NCBI GenBank assembly: GCA_030037895.1
Contig: JASHPW010000074.1
Location: 1 to 34,378 of the forward strand
Reading direction: 5' to 3'
DNA from: Xanthobacteraceae bacterium
GTDB taxonomy: Bacteria; Pseudomonadota; Alphaproteobacteria; Rhizobiales; Xanthobacteraceae
Length of the DNA stretch: 34,378 nucleotides
Shown: positions 14,240-22,572 of the stretch, piece by piece
Position numbering within the stretch: the first letter of the stretch is position 1
Layout: every line of letters starts with the position of its first letter
Translations under genes and position numbers: made by a program
The notes under the pieces: model-generated
The model's input: only the letters and a program-made list of their open reading frames with translations
What the model was told of the DNA's origin: nothing
Databases searched by the model: none

Positions 14240-14860
14240 TCACGGCGCCGGCGTCAGGCCGGCGATCGCCCAGCGGCTGAGCAATTGCGCGAGCCGCTCG
14301 ACCGCCGATTCATCGAGCGCAAGCGCGACCGGGGGGCCGGTGAGCTGCTCGCGATTGCGCACGAAGACGCTGCATTGGCCGATGAGCCAGACGGCGGCGA
14401 CCGCGAGCGTGCGCCGATCCGCATCGGGCAGGAAGCGCCGCACGAGATCGACCGCCAAGCCCATGAAGGGAGCCGCCTCCTCGCTGAGAAGCTGGTGAAA
14501 GATCTGCGTCGGACGCACTGATTCCCAGTTGAAGATGCGGATGTGGCGACTGAGCTCGTCGCGCGCGATCAGCGGCCGCAGCTGGTGGCGGACAAACTCG
14601 CCGAGTGCCTGTTCGCGCGGCATGGCCTTCGTCTCTGCGGCGTGAACGAGCTGGTGCTCGGTGAGGGCGCGGAACGCCGCGCGCAGCACGTCCCGGTAGA
14701 GCCCGTCCTTGCCGGCGAAGTGGTAGTTGATCGCGGCCTGGTTGACCCGCGCCTTGGCGACGATGGCGCGCACGCTCGTCGCCTCATAGCCACGCTCGGC
14801 GAACAACCGCACCGCCGCCTTCATGATCCGCTCGCGGGTGATCTCGGACGGTCGCGTCAT
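14240..14860 (-). CDS. TetR/AcrR family transcriptional regulator (CecR-like C-terminal domain)
   Basis: 206 residues. N-terminal TetR helix-turn-helix: ITRERIMKAAVRLFAERGYE, then TSVRAIVAKARVNQAAINYHFAGKDGLY. The C-terminal part (LRPLIARDELSRHIRIFNWES, LIGQCSVFVRNREQL) resembles the DUF1956 ligand domain of CecR/YbiH regulators. Ligand unknown. ATG 14860 gives the usual family start; the frame extends to 14962 without support. The upstream 60 bases are AT-richer and contain TTCGTTCGAATTGCGAA (about 14881-14897), an imperfect inverted repeat that could be its operator. Divergent from a DHFR-like gene. Confidence 0.9.
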   Translation of the reverse strand: MTRPSEITRERIMKAAVRLFAERGYEATSVRAIVAKARVNQAAINYHFAGKDGLYRDVLRAAFRALTEHQLVHAAETKAMPREQALGEFVRHQLRPLIARDELSRHIRIFNWESVRPTQIFHQLLSEEAAPFMGLAVDLVRRFLPDADRRTLAVAAVWLIGQCSVFVRNREQLTGPPVALALDESAVERLAQLLSRWAIAGLTPAP

Positions 14861-14996
14861 CGCCGGTCCATTTTCAAACCTTCGTTCGAATTGCGAATAA
14901 GCGTTTGCCGCCGACAAGGCAAGTGTGCGCGAAACGGCCGTTCGCGCGCCGCTGGCCGGCAATGACTCGCTGTGGCGGGCTCGCTATGGTCGCGGC

Positions 14997-15554
14997 ATGA
15001 TCGGTCCGCACCACATCGAAGGCTACGCCATCGTCTCGGCCGACGGCATGATCGCCGACGCCGCCGGCAACATGCCGGATACGCTCCACAACGAGTCCGA
15101 TCAGAGATTCTTGCAAACCGCGCTTGATCGCGCCGGCGTGGTCGTGCACGGACGGCGCTCGCACGAAGGCGGGCCGCGGGCCGCGCGCCGCAAGCGGTTG
15201 ATCCTGACGCGCCGGATCGCCGCCATCGCGCCAGATCCGTCGCCCGCCAATTCGCTGCTGTGGAATCCCGCCGGCGCGACGCTCGCGCAGGCCCTCGCGG
15301 CGCTCGGCGCCGAAGACGGCATCATCGCCGTTATCGGCGGGACCGAGGTATTCAGTTTCTTCCTCCCGCTCTATGATGCGTTCCACCTCACGCGCGCCGC
15401 GGGCGTCAGAATTCCCGGCGGGCGGCCGCTGTTCGCCGAGGTCGGACCGACGACGACGCCCGAAGACGCGCTCATCCACCATGGTCTGCGGCCGCGCGCG
15501 CGGCGCGACCTGGACGCGGCCGCCGGCATTACGCTGACGACCTGGGAGCGTTAG
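14997..15554 (+). CDS. Dihydrofolate-reductase-like / RibD C-terminal-like protein
   Basis: 185 residues of the dihydrofolate reductase superfamily: IEGYAIVSADGMIADAAGNM near the start, VVVHGRRSHEGGPRAARRKRL and the nucleotide-binding IAVIGGTEVFSFFLPLYDAF. It probably binds NADPH; whether it acts on a pterin or riboflavin precursor cannot be decided. ATG 14997 is chosen; the ribosome binding site is weak. It diverges from tetR with 136 bases between starts, so it is a natural candidate target of that regulator. Confidence 0.78.
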   Translation: MIGPHHIEGYAIVSADGMIADAAGNMPDTLHNESDQRFLQTALDRAGVVVHGRRSHEGGPRAARRKRLILTRRIAAIAPDPSPANSLLWNPAGATLAQALAALGAEDGIIAVIGGTEVFSFFLPLYDAFHLTRAAGVRIPGGRPLFAEVGPTTTPEDALIHHGLRPRARRDLDAAAGITLTTWER

Positions 15555-15725
15555 CTCGGAGCGGAACCGCCTGCCCTATTTCCGGCTTGGGCCGGGCCGG
15601 CAAATAATGACGACGCCAGTCATCATTTCGTTAACCGGGCCCCGCCCGGCGAGGCCCCGGCAAGGCTTTGTTCACCGTTCCCGCGGCATTCTTGTCGGCG
15701 TTTCAATGGCGTGGCGGCGTCCGGC

Positions 15726-16856
15726 ATGATTCGAACCCTTCCTCTCATCGACGAACTCGAAGCCGCACTCGCCTCCGGCACCAACACGCGCCGCATCGAG
15801 ATGCTCACGCGCGTCACCGATCTCTTCGTCGGCGGGGCCCCGCGTTATTCCGAGGAGCAGGTCGGCGTGTTCGATGACGTCATGGTGCGCCTGGTGACCG
15901 CGATCGAGGCCAAGGCGCGCGCCAAGCTGGCGCTCCGCCTGGCGCCGATCGCCAACGCCCCCATCAACGTGATGCATTTGCTCGCCTTCGACGACGACAT
16001 CGAAGTTGCGCGCCCCGTGCTCAGCCAGTCGGAACGGCTCGATGACCGCGCCCTGCTCGCCAACGCCGCCAGCAAAAGCCAGCAGCACCTGGCCGCCATT
16101 GCGCAGCGCAAATCGCTGAGCGAAACGGTCACCGACGTGCTGGTCGAACGCGGCGACCGCGACGTTGTTCACACGGTGGTCAAGAACAACGGCGCCCGCT
16201 TTTCCGATGCCGGCTTCCGCATGCTGGTCAAACGCACCGCCGGCGATGACGTCCTGGCGACCGAAGTCGGCATGCGCGGCGACATTCCCCGCCCGCATTT
16301 CCTCATGCTTCTGGAAAAAGCTTCGAGCGCAGTGCGCGCGCGCCTGGCCGCCGAAAATCCGCAAGCCGGCACCGCCATCGACGGCGTCGTGGCCGAGGTC
16401 GTCGGCGGCATCCGCAACGAGGCCCGCAACGCCTCGCCGGATTTCGCCGCCGCGCAGACGGCGGTCGAGCGGCAGAACCGCCTCCGCCGCATCGGCGAGG
16501 CCGACGTCTACCAATATGCGCGCGAGCGCAAGTTCGAGGAAACGGCGATCGCCTTGTCGATCCTGTGCGACACGCCGATCGACGTGGTCGAGCGCGCCCT
16601 GCTCGATCCCGGCGCCGAGATCGTGCTCATCCTCGCCAAGGTGGCCGGGCTCTCGTCAACGACGACCAAGGTCATCCTGCTGCTGCGGGCCGCCGACCGC
16701 GGCATGTCGGCGAAAGATCTCGACCAGGCGCTGGCGAGCTTCAACCGGTTGCAGCCCGACACGGCGCGCCGCGTGCTCGGCTTCTTCCGCACCCGCGTGA
16801 AAAAGCCGGCGGAGCCGATGGTCCCGCCCCCGGTTGCGGTCCTCGGTCAAGGGTGA
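15726..16856 (+). CDS. DUF2336 domain protein
   Basis: 376 residues, alpha-helical throughout, soluble. The arrangement of short repeating helices (LARVL-like blocks such as LLANAASKSQQHLAAIAQRKSL, VVHTVVKNNGARFSDAGFRML) fits the alphaproteobacterial DUF2336 family, HEAT-like and of unknown role. The segment GADRGMSAKDLDQALASF-like near the C-terminus is also familiar (actual residues AADRGMSAKDLDQALASF). ATG 15726 is chosen; GTG 15711 would add five residues. It stands alone, with 171 bases before it. Confidence 0.83.
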   Translation: MIRTLPLIDELEAALASGTNTRRIEMLTRVTDLFVGGAPRYSEEQVGVFDDVMVRLVTAIEAKARAKLALRLAPIANAPINVMHLLAFDDDIEVARPVLSQSERLDDRALLANAASKSQQHLAAIAQRKSLSETVTDVLVERGDRDVVHTVVKNNGARFSDAGFRMLVKRTAGDDVLATEVGMRGDIPRPHFLMLLEKASSAVRARLAAENPQAGTAIDGVVAEVVGGIRNEARNASPDFAAAQTAVERQNRLRRIGEADVYQYARERKFEETAIALSILCDTPIDVVERALLDPGAEIVLILAKVAGLSSTTTKVILLLRAADRGMSAKDLDQALASFNRLQPDTARRVLGFFRTRVKKPAEPMVPPPVAVLGQG

Positions 16857-16910
16857 CGGCTGCGCTTCGGTCGGCGGAAAGTTTCGCCCCGCCGACCGAA
16901 ATCATCGCGC

Positions 16911-17171
16911 TCAGTTCGCGCAATAGCCCGGCTGGACCTGCAGCCAGGAGCCGTTGGGATAGCGGTAGTAGCAACCGCCGCGCCACCAATAATAGCCGCC
17001 GGCACGCCGTTGCGCCTCCGCGGCGATGACCGCGCCGGTGGTCGCGCCGATCGCCCCCCGCAATCGCGCCGCCGGCGCCATGGCCGAGCGCGCCGCCCGG
17101 CGATAGCGCGACCAGATCATCGGGCTCGCTGCTCCGGCAATCGCGCTGCGACCGGCTCGGCGAAGGCGCAT
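16911..17171 (-). pseudogene. Small YYWWRGGCYYRYP protein, probably frame-disrupted
   Basis: The end of this frame (GGYYWWRGGCYYRYPNGSW, then LQVQPGYCAN) is a recognisable C-terminus of small exported rhizobial proteins. Upstream, the sequence that fits the family (LVALSPGGALGHGAGGAIAG, Gly/Ala-rich) is in another frame. The two frames meet at a run of six C at 17054-17059 (G on the coding strand); with five, the protein would read GGAIAGAIGATTGAVIAAEA continuously. A second shift may lie nearer the start. ATG 17171 has GAGGAAAG directly upstream. It could be a pseudogene, a sequencing error in a homopolymer, or slippage-controlled. Confidence 0.55.
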
Positions 17172-17237
17172 TCTTTCCTCGGCCGCCGCGCACGCGGGCT
17201 CGCGCACAAGCTTTACGGATTTTTCGGGAGAATTTGC

Positions 17238-17266
17238 TTGACTCCGGGGGGTTTGCATTTATGTGG
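17238..17266 (+). promoter_or_regulatory. Candidate speD promoter
   Basis: TTGACT (17238-17243), 17 bases, ATGTGG (17261-17266), in a locally AT-richer stretch. The -10 match is poor. It would leave a leader of about 105 bases before speD at 17378; no known riboswitch was matched in it. Confidence 0.3.
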
Positions 17267-17377
17267 GGACCTTGCCGCTGTTGATCAGTCCGCGTGGACC
17301 CGATCGGGCGGCTTTCGCTTTCCGTGGCGCCGGCTCGCCGGCATCTCGGGTTCTCATCTCTGGTTGGGGGGGACGGC

Positions 17378-17866
17378 ATGAGCCAGAACGCCCTCTTGCG
17401 ATCGGGGAAGGGCTTGGGACTCCCAGGCACCACCCGAAAGGAAGACAGGAAGACCAAACTCAAGGTGGCGGCGCCGGCGCCGGCGGACGATCGCCAGGAC
17501 CACTTCGCCGTCCGCAACGGCGTGCGCTGTGCCGGCGTGCATCTGATCGTCGATCTGCACGGCGCCGAGCGGCTCAACGATATCGACCACATCGAGGCGA
17601 CGCTGCGACGCTGCGTGGAGGCCGCACGGGCGACGCTCCTGCACATCCACGTGCATCACTTCCAGCCCAACGGCGTATCCGGCGTGGCGGTGTTGGCGGA
17701 GAGCCACATCTCCATCCACACCTGGCCGGAGGCGGGCTATGCCGCGCTCGACGTGTTCATGTGCGGCGCGGCCGATCCCGACAAGTGCATCCCGGTGGTG
17801 CGCGAAGCGTTTTCCGCCAAGCGCGTCGACGTGAACGAGCTGTTGCGCGGCCGCGGCGACGACTAA
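17378..17866 (+). CDS. speD: S-adenosylmethionine decarboxylase proenzyme
   Basis: Makes decarboxylated AdoMet, the aminopropyl donor for spermidine. The proenzyme self-cleaves at Glu108-Ser109 in LAESHISIHTWPE, turning Ser109 into the pyruvoyl cofactor; His114 and Cys129 (DVFMCGAAD) are the expected catalytic residues. 162 residues: the core is preceded by a ~40-residue polar extension (MSQNALLRSGKG ... PADDRQDHF) common in alphaproteobacterial SpeD. ATG 17378 follows a G-rich stretch serving as ribosome binding site. speE lies 81 bp downstream with a terminator-like hairpin between. Confidence 0.96.
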   Translation: MSQNALLRSGKGLGLPGTTRKEDRKTKLKVAAPAPADDRQDHFAVRNGVRCAGVHLIVDLHGAERLNDIDHIEATLRRCVEAARATLLHIHVHHFQPNGVSGVAVLAESHISIHTWPEAGYAALDVFMCGAADPDKCIPVVREAFSAKRVDVNELLRGRGDD

Positions 17867-17892
17867 GTCCGCCGACGCTCGACCAAGCTATG

Positions 17893-17918
17893 AACGGCCG
17901 GGTCGGGTCCCGGCCGTT
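17893..17918 (+). terminator. Intrinsic terminator or attenuator between speD and speE
   Basis: AACGGCCGGG (17893-17902) and CCCGGCCGTT (17909-17918) form a perfect 10-bp stem with a 6-base loop, followed by TCTTTCT. It lies 29 bases before the speE start, so read-through here would set the speD:speE ratio. Confidence 0.7.
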
Positions 17919-17947
17919 TCTTTCTCCGGTCCGATCGAGGAGCCCTC

Positions 17948-18829
17948 ATGGCTGAAAAGCGCTGGATACCCGAGACCCTGTTCGACGACTTCGGCTTTCG
18001 CATGAGCTATCGGGCCGACAAGGTGCTCTACGAACAGCGGACCGAGCATCAGCACCTGGTGCTGTTCGAGCACCCGTTCTTCGGCAAAATGCTCATGCTC
18101 GACGGCGCCACCCAGGTCACCGCGCGCGACGAGTTCATCTACCAGGAGATGATGGCGCACGTGCCGCTGTTCGCCCATGGCAACGCGCGCGAGGTGCTGA
18201 TCGTCGGCGGCGGGGATTGCGGCATCGCCGAGGAGGTGCTGAAGCACCGGACGGTCCGGCGCCTCACCCAGGTCGAGATCGACGCCGCCGTCATCGCGTT
18301 CGCCAAGGAGCATTTTCCGGAGTTCACCACGCCGGTCTTCGCCGACAAGCGTTTCGAGAGCGTGATCGAGGACGGCATGAAATACGTGGCCCGAACGGAG
18401 CGGCGCTTCGACGTCATCATCGTCGACTCCACCGACCCGCAAGGGCCGGGAAAGATCCTGTTCAGCCAAAGGTTCTATGCCGCCTGCAAGCGCTGCATGA
18501 CCAAGGGCGGCGTCCTGGTGACGCAGAACGGCGTGCCGATCTTTCAGCCGGGCGAACTCGCCTCGAGCATCGCAAAATTCCGCCGGCTGTTCGCGGACGG
18601 CACCTGCTACGTTGCCGCGATCCCCACTTATGTCGGCGGTCATATGGCCATGGGCTGGGCGACCGACGACAAGCGGCTGCGCCGAACTCCGGCGAAAATA
18701 CTGGCCGACCGCTACCGCAAGGCGGGCAGCTTTCCGACCAAATACTGGACGCCCGAGGTCCACGTCGCCGCCTTCGCCCACCCGCGTTTCATCGCCGAGG
18801 TGGTGGCAAAGGCGAAGCCGCATCGCTGA
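17948..18829 (+). CDS. speE: Spermidine synthase
   Basis: Transfers the aminopropyl group from decarboxylated AdoMet to putrescine. 293 residues with the Rossmann-type motif VLIVGGGDCGIAEEVLKH (about 81-98), the acidic VEIDAAVIAFAKEHFPE, and the active-site region IIVDSTDPQGPGKILF with its Asp pair. YQEMMAHVPLF near residue 62 is also typical. ATG 17948 follows GAGGAG. Works with SpeD upstream, although a terminator-like hairpin separates them. The agmatine/ornithine steps are not in the window. Confidence 0.96.
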   Translation: MAEKRWIPETLFDDFGFRMSYRADKVLYEQRTEHQHLVLFEHPFFGKMLMLDGATQVTARDEFIYQEMMAHVPLFAHGNAREVLIVGGGDCGIAEEVLKHRTVRRLTQVEIDAAVIAFAKEHFPEFTTPVFADKRFESVIEDGMKYVARTERRFDVIIVDSTDPQGPGKILFSQRFYAACKRCMTKGGVLVTQNGVPIFQPGELASSIAKFRRLFADGTCYVAAIPTYVGGHMAMGWATDDKRLRRTPAKILADRYRKAGSFPTKYWTPEVHVAAFAHPRFIAEVVAKAKPHR

Positions 18830-19000
18830 ATGCTGCCCGCTCGATCGGCTGGCCGCGCGATCACGGCGCCCGACCGCGACGGGTTGGCAGTCGCCCACTC
18901 CGTCCCGGCTGCGATTTTTTGCCGGGCAGGGCGGTATTCCACCCATCGGAAAAAAGCTTTAGAACGTCCCGCAGCGAGCGCGTGATTGGGAGGAAATGTC

Positions 19001-19675
19001 ATGAAGCTCTACATGCACCCCGTATCGATGACCAGCCGTCCGGTGCGGTTGTTCATCGCCGAGAACAAGATTCCGGTCGAGGAAGTGACCGTCGACCTGT
19101 TCACCGGCGAGCACATGAAGCCGCCCTATTCGGAGATGAATCCGAGCTGCCTCGTGCCGATGATCGAGGACGGCGACCTGCGCCTGACCGAAAGCTCCGC
19201 GATCCTCAAATACCTCGCCGACAAGATCGGCTCGCCCGCTTATCCGAAAGATTTGAAGCAGCGCGCCAAGGTCAACGAGGTCATGGACTGGATCAACACC
19301 AATTTTTATCGCGATTGGGCCTACAATCTCTGCTATCCGCAGGTATTTCCCAACAACAAGCGGCGCAGCGAGGAGGCGCAAGCCGCCACCGTCGAGCTTG
19401 GGCAGCGCAACGCCCGCAAATGGCTGAAGGTCCTCAACGACCACTTCATCGGCCCGAAGAAGCAATATCTCTGCGGCGATCAGATCACGATCGCCGATTA
19501 TTTCGGCGCCGCCCTGGTGACCCTCGGCGAAGCCATCCACGTCGACTTCTCGGCCTACCCCAACGTGCAGCGCTGGCTCAACAACGTGAAGAAGCTGCCG
19601 AATTGGAGCAAGATCAACGAGGTGTTCTACGGCTTCGTCGAGTCGACGAAACAGCAGAAGTTCGTGACCGTCTGA
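19001..19675 (+). CDS. Glutathione S-transferase
   Basis: 224 residues. N-terminal thioredoxin-like domain (MKLYMHPVSMTSRPVRLFIA, NPSCLVPMIEDGDLRLTESS with the conserved cis-Pro and Glu-Ser glutathione contacts), then an all-helical C-terminal domain including YLCGDQITIADYFGAAL. Closest in style to theta-type enzymes; substrate unknown. ATG 19001 has GGGAGG 8 bases upstream; an in-frame start at 18986 is less likely. Followed closely by the repeat cluster at 19674. Confidence 0.93.
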   Translation: MKLYMHPVSMTSRPVRLFIAENKIPVEEVTVDLFTGEHMKPPYSEMNPSCLVPMIEDGDLRLTESSAILKYLADKIGSPAYPKDLKQRAKVNEVMDWINTNFYRDWAYNLCYPQVFPNNKRRSEEAQAATVELGQRNARKWLKVLNDHFIGPKKQYLCGDQITIADYFGAALVTLGEAIHVDFSAYPNVQRWLNNVKKLPNWSKINEVFYGFVESTKQQKFVTV

Positions 19676-19787
19676 GGACGGACGACGGAGGACGGAGGAC
19701 AGAGGACGGATCGAAGACGGGACGCCTTATCTGTCGTCTGTTTTCCGTTGTCTGTCGTCTGTTCTCCGTTGTCTGTCGTCCGTCGCC
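19674..19787. repeat. Purine-rich / pyrimidine-rich repeat cluster with 21-bp tandem units
   Basis: The left half (19674-19710) is built of GACGGAGGAC-type units; the right half (19730-19787) has two 21-bp tandem units beginning TCTGTCGTCTGTT (19730 and 19751) and a partial third at 19772. The halves are roughly complementary, so the transcript could form a long imperfect hairpin between the GST and methyltransferase genes. Translated, the right half gives TTDNG(E/K)Q repeats, which I have seen as spurious peptides in other annotations. Confidence 0.85.
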
Positions 19788-19807
19788 GGCAAAGGACCCC
19801 TCGCGCC

Positions 19808-21016
19808 ATGCGCATGAGCCGCGACCACATCTTGACCACGCAGGTCGGCAGCCTGCCGCGCCCTGACGAATTGATCGAAGCCAATCGCGGCCGCGAGGCC
19901 AATCCGACGGTCGCCAACGACCAACGCTTCCAGGAGTTGCTGCAGGCCGCCGTGGTGGACGTCGTGCGCCGCCAGAAGGCGATCGGCATCGATGTCCCGG
20001 GCGACGGCGAGTTCGGCAAGGCGATGGGGCACAAGGTGAACTATCGGGCGTGGTGGAGCTATTGCTTCAATCGCCTGGGCGGGCTCGATCTGGCCGGGCC
20101 CGGCCTCTACGAAGGGCCGCCGAAGCGCGGCCACCCGGGCGAAGTCGTGCTCACCAGCTTTGCCGACCGGCGCGACCGCACCAAGTTCCTGCCGGTCTAT
20201 AAGGACGAAGTAACGACCGGACCGGGAATGGCGCACTGGCCGGTCTGCACCGGCCCGGTCTTCTACAAGGGACGGGAAGCGATCAAGGCCGACATCGACA
20301 ATTTCAAGGCCGCGCTCAAAGCCTCGGGGGTCGAAGAGGGCTTCATGACCGCGGTCGCGCCGGCGAGCGCCGCGCGATTTAAGAACGTGCACTACAAGAC
20401 CGACGAAGAGTTCATGTACGCGGTCGGCGAGGCCATGCGCGAGGAATACAAGGCCATCATCGACGCCGGCTTGATCCTCCAGCTCGACGATCCGGCCATC
20501 GCCGAGAATTGGGACATGATCAATCCCGAGCCGTCGGTCGAAGGTTACCAGAAGTTCACCATGGCGCGGATCGAAGCTCTCAATCACGCCATCCGCGGAC
20601 TGCCGGATGACCGCATCCGATTCCATCTGTGCTGGGGGAGCTGGCACGGCCCGCATACGACCGATATTCCGATGCGCGACATCGTCGGCGTGATGTTGGC
20701 CGTCAAGTGCCAGGCCTATTCGTTCGAAGCCGGCAACGTCCGCCACGAGCACGAATGGACCGTTTGGGAGGACGTCAAGCTTCCCGACGGCAAGCTCATC
20801 CTGCCCGGCGTGGTCAGCCACGCCACCAACGTGGTGGAGCACCCCGAGCTGGTCGCCCAGCGCATTCTTCGCTTCACCAAGAACGTCGGCCGGGAACGCG
20901 TGATTGCTTCGACCGATTGCGGCCTCGGCGGACGCGTCCACCCGATGATCGCCTGGGCAAAACTCGAAGCTTTGTCCCAGGGCGCTGCTTTGGCGAGCCG
21001 CGAGCTGTGGCGATAA
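19808..21016 (+). CDS. Cobalamin-independent methionine synthase family (MetE C-terminal-like) protein
   Basis: 402 residues, one TIM barrel equal to the catalytic C-terminal half of MetE. Begins ILTTQVGSLPRPDEL (typical of the family); zinc ligands are visible in RFHLCWGSWHGPH (His and Cys) and STDCGLGG (Cys). It lacks the N-terminal MetE half, so it need not make methionine from methyltetrahydrofolate polyglutamates; related proteins include thiol methyl- or alkyltransferases of unknown substrate. ATG 19808 or 19814; the upstream frame is only the repeat cluster. Not obviously in an operon. Confidence 0.87.
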   Translation: MRMSRDHILTTQVGSLPRPDELIEANRGREANPTVANDQRFQELLQAAVVDVVRRQKAIGIDVPGDGEFGKAMGHKVNYRAWWSYCFNRLGGLDLAGPGLYEGPPKRGHPGEVVLTSFADRRDRTKFLPVYKDEVTTGPGMAHWPVCTGPVFYKGREAIKADIDNFKAALKASGVEEGFMTAVAPASAARFKNVHYKTDEEFMYAVGEAMREEYKAIIDAGLILQLDDPAIAENWDMINPEPSVEGYQKFTMARIEALNHAIRGLPDDRIRFHLCWGSWHGPHTTDIPMRDIVGVMLAVKCQAYSFEAGNVRHEHEWTVWEDVKLPDGKLILPGVVSHATNVVEHPELVAQRILRFTKNVGRERVIASTDCGLGGRVHPMIAWAKLEALSQGAALASRELWR

Positions 21017-21122
21017 ACGCTGAAACGGCCGATTGAAGCGGTCGCGGCTCAACGGCAAGCCGGCCGCTTCCCTCGTGTCCGCGCTAGCGGAGTTCTCCAC
21101 CGGAGCGTGGACGCCGTCCCGC

Positions 21123-21332
21123 TCAGGCGGCGTGACGCTGCGTCTTCATCCAGGCATCGACCTCGCGCTCGGCCTCGGCTTTGACAAAGCCGTAACGCTC
21201 CTGCAATCGGGCGACCAATTCCGTGCGGCGGCCATTGATGCGGGTGATGTCCTCGTCGGTGAGCTTAACCCAATTGTGCCGCAGCCTGCCCTTGAATTGC
21301 ATCCAGTTGCCCTGAATCTGATCCCAGTTCAT
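21123..21332 (-). CDS. CsbD family stress protein
   Basis: 69 residues, hydrophilic. MNWDQIQGNWMQFKGRLRHN, then WVKLTDEDITRINGRRTEL, is the signature of the CsbD-like family (E. coli YjbJ relatives), abundant stress-induced proteins of unknown action. ATG 21332 has GGAGG just upstream. No GGAAC...CGTT element was found before it. Converges with the methyltransferase gene. Confidence 0.93.
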   Translation of the reverse strand: MNWDQIQGNWMQFKGRLRHNWVKLTDEDITRINGRRTELVARLQERYGFVKAEAEREVDAWMKTQRHAA

Positions 21333-21574
21333 CGGGTGCCTCCTTCGTTTGCGGACGGGCGAAGCCGACGCCGTGCGCCGTCCTGTTACCGACGGCGCCG
21401 ATGACAGTCGCGCGATGCGGCTTCAATTCGGCGACATCAGGGTCATTCGGCGAAAAAATCGGGCCGGCGTGAGCCCGATGACAACGCGCAAAATGTAAAT
21501 GTAACAAAGACGCGCGCGTCACGGCGGGCTTTGCGGCGGCTTGACGGCCTCGGCACATTCCCCGATGAGACATC

Positions 21575-22567
21575 ATGGCTTCGCCCGTTCCATTTCTCGA
21601 TGTCGATCGCCTCGCGCGCGGCATCGGCGCCGGCGACCGCACCGTGCTCTCGCGCGCGATCACGCTCATCGAAAGCAAGCGCGCCGACCACCGCCGCGCC
21701 GCCGCCGCGCTCACCCAGACGCTGCTCGGCGCCACCGGCAAGGCGGTCCGCGTCGGCATCACCGGCGCCCCCGGTGTCGGCAAGTCGACCACCATCGATG
21801 CGCTGGGCAGCATGCTCACCGGCGACGGCCGCAAGGTCGCGGTGCTCGCGGTCGATCCATCATCGCGGCGCACCGGCGGCTCGATTCTCGCCGACAAGAC
21901 GCGCATGGCGCGCCTCGCCAACGAGGCGAACGCCTTCATTCGGCCTTCCCCCGCCTCCGGCACGCTCGGCGGCGTGGCGGCGAAGACGCGCGAGACCATG
22001 CTGCTATGCGAGGCCGCGGGCTACGACGTGGTGCTGGTCGAGACGATCGGGATCGGCCAATCGGAGATCGCGGTCGCGGACATGACCGACTTTTTCCTCG
22101 TGCTCATGCTTCCCGGCGCCGGCGACGAGCTGCAGGGATTGAAGAAGGGCATCGTCGAACTCGCCGACATGATCGCGATCAACAAGGCCGACGGCGACAA
22201 TATCGGACGCGCCAAGGCCGCGGCGGCCGCGTATCGCGCCGCGCTGCACATCCTCTCGCCGCGTTCGCCGAACTGGTCGCCGCCGGTCGTCACCTATTCG
22301 GCGCTGACCCATGACGGGATCGCGGCGCTGTGGGCGCACGTGCTCGATCACCGCGCCAAGCTCACGGCGTCGGGCGAATTGGCCGCGCGCCGCGGCGAAC
22401 AGCAGGTGAAATGGATGTGGACCATGCTCGAAGAGCGCCTCTTTGCGCCGTTGCGCTCCGACCGGGCGCTGAAGGCGGCGCTGCCGCGGATCGAGGCCGA
22501 GGTCGCGGCCGGAGCCTTGGCGCCGGCCGCGGCCGTCGACAAGCTGGCCGACCTGCTCGGGCTGTGA
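21575..22567 (+). CDS. meaB: Methylmalonyl-CoA mutase-associated GTPase MeaB
   Basis: 330-residue G3E-family GTPase that loads and protects the adenosylcobalamin of methylmalonyl-CoA mutase. Walker A GAPGVGKST (residues ~63-71), VDPSSRRTGGSILADKTRM, the ETIGIGQSE switch region and the NKAD base-specificity motif are all intact; the ~50-residue C-terminal dimerisation arm is present. ATG 21575 is the start. The mutase gene is not in the window. The next gene begins 5 bp after the stop, so the two are co-transcribed. With NrdJ, this points to a B12-using organism. Confidence 0.94.
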   Translation: MASPVPFLDVDRLARGIGAGDRTVLSRAITLIESKRADHRRAAAALTQTLLGATGKAVRVGITGAPGVGKSTTIDALGSMLTGDGRKVAVLAVDPSSRRTGGSILADKTRMARLANEANAFIRPSPASGTLGGVAAKTRETMLLCEAAGYDVVLVETIGIGQSEIAVADMTDFFLVLMLPGAGDELQGLKKGIVELADMIAINKADGDNIGRAKAAAAAYRAALHILSPRSPNWSPPVVTYSALTHDGIAALWAHVLDHRAKLTASGELAARRGEQQVKWMWTMLEERLFAPLRSDRALKAALPRIEAEVAAGALAPAAAVDKLADLLGL

Positions 22568-22572
22568 GGCGA

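Noticed and set aside
15606-15627. Operator from AATGACGAC...GTCATCATT
   Set aside because: Imperfect short inverted repeat just after the DHFR-like gene; no support as a regulatory site beyond a weak terminator-like position.
17172-17377. SAM-II or speF-type riboswitch before speD
   Set aside because: The leader was inspected, but none of the conserved segments I remember for these RNAs could be placed. A covariance-model search would settle it.
19730-19807. N-terminal extension of the methyltransferase through the 21-bp repeats
   Set aside because: The residues come from the repeat; the family start (ILTTQVGSLPRP) fits ATG 19808 or 19814.
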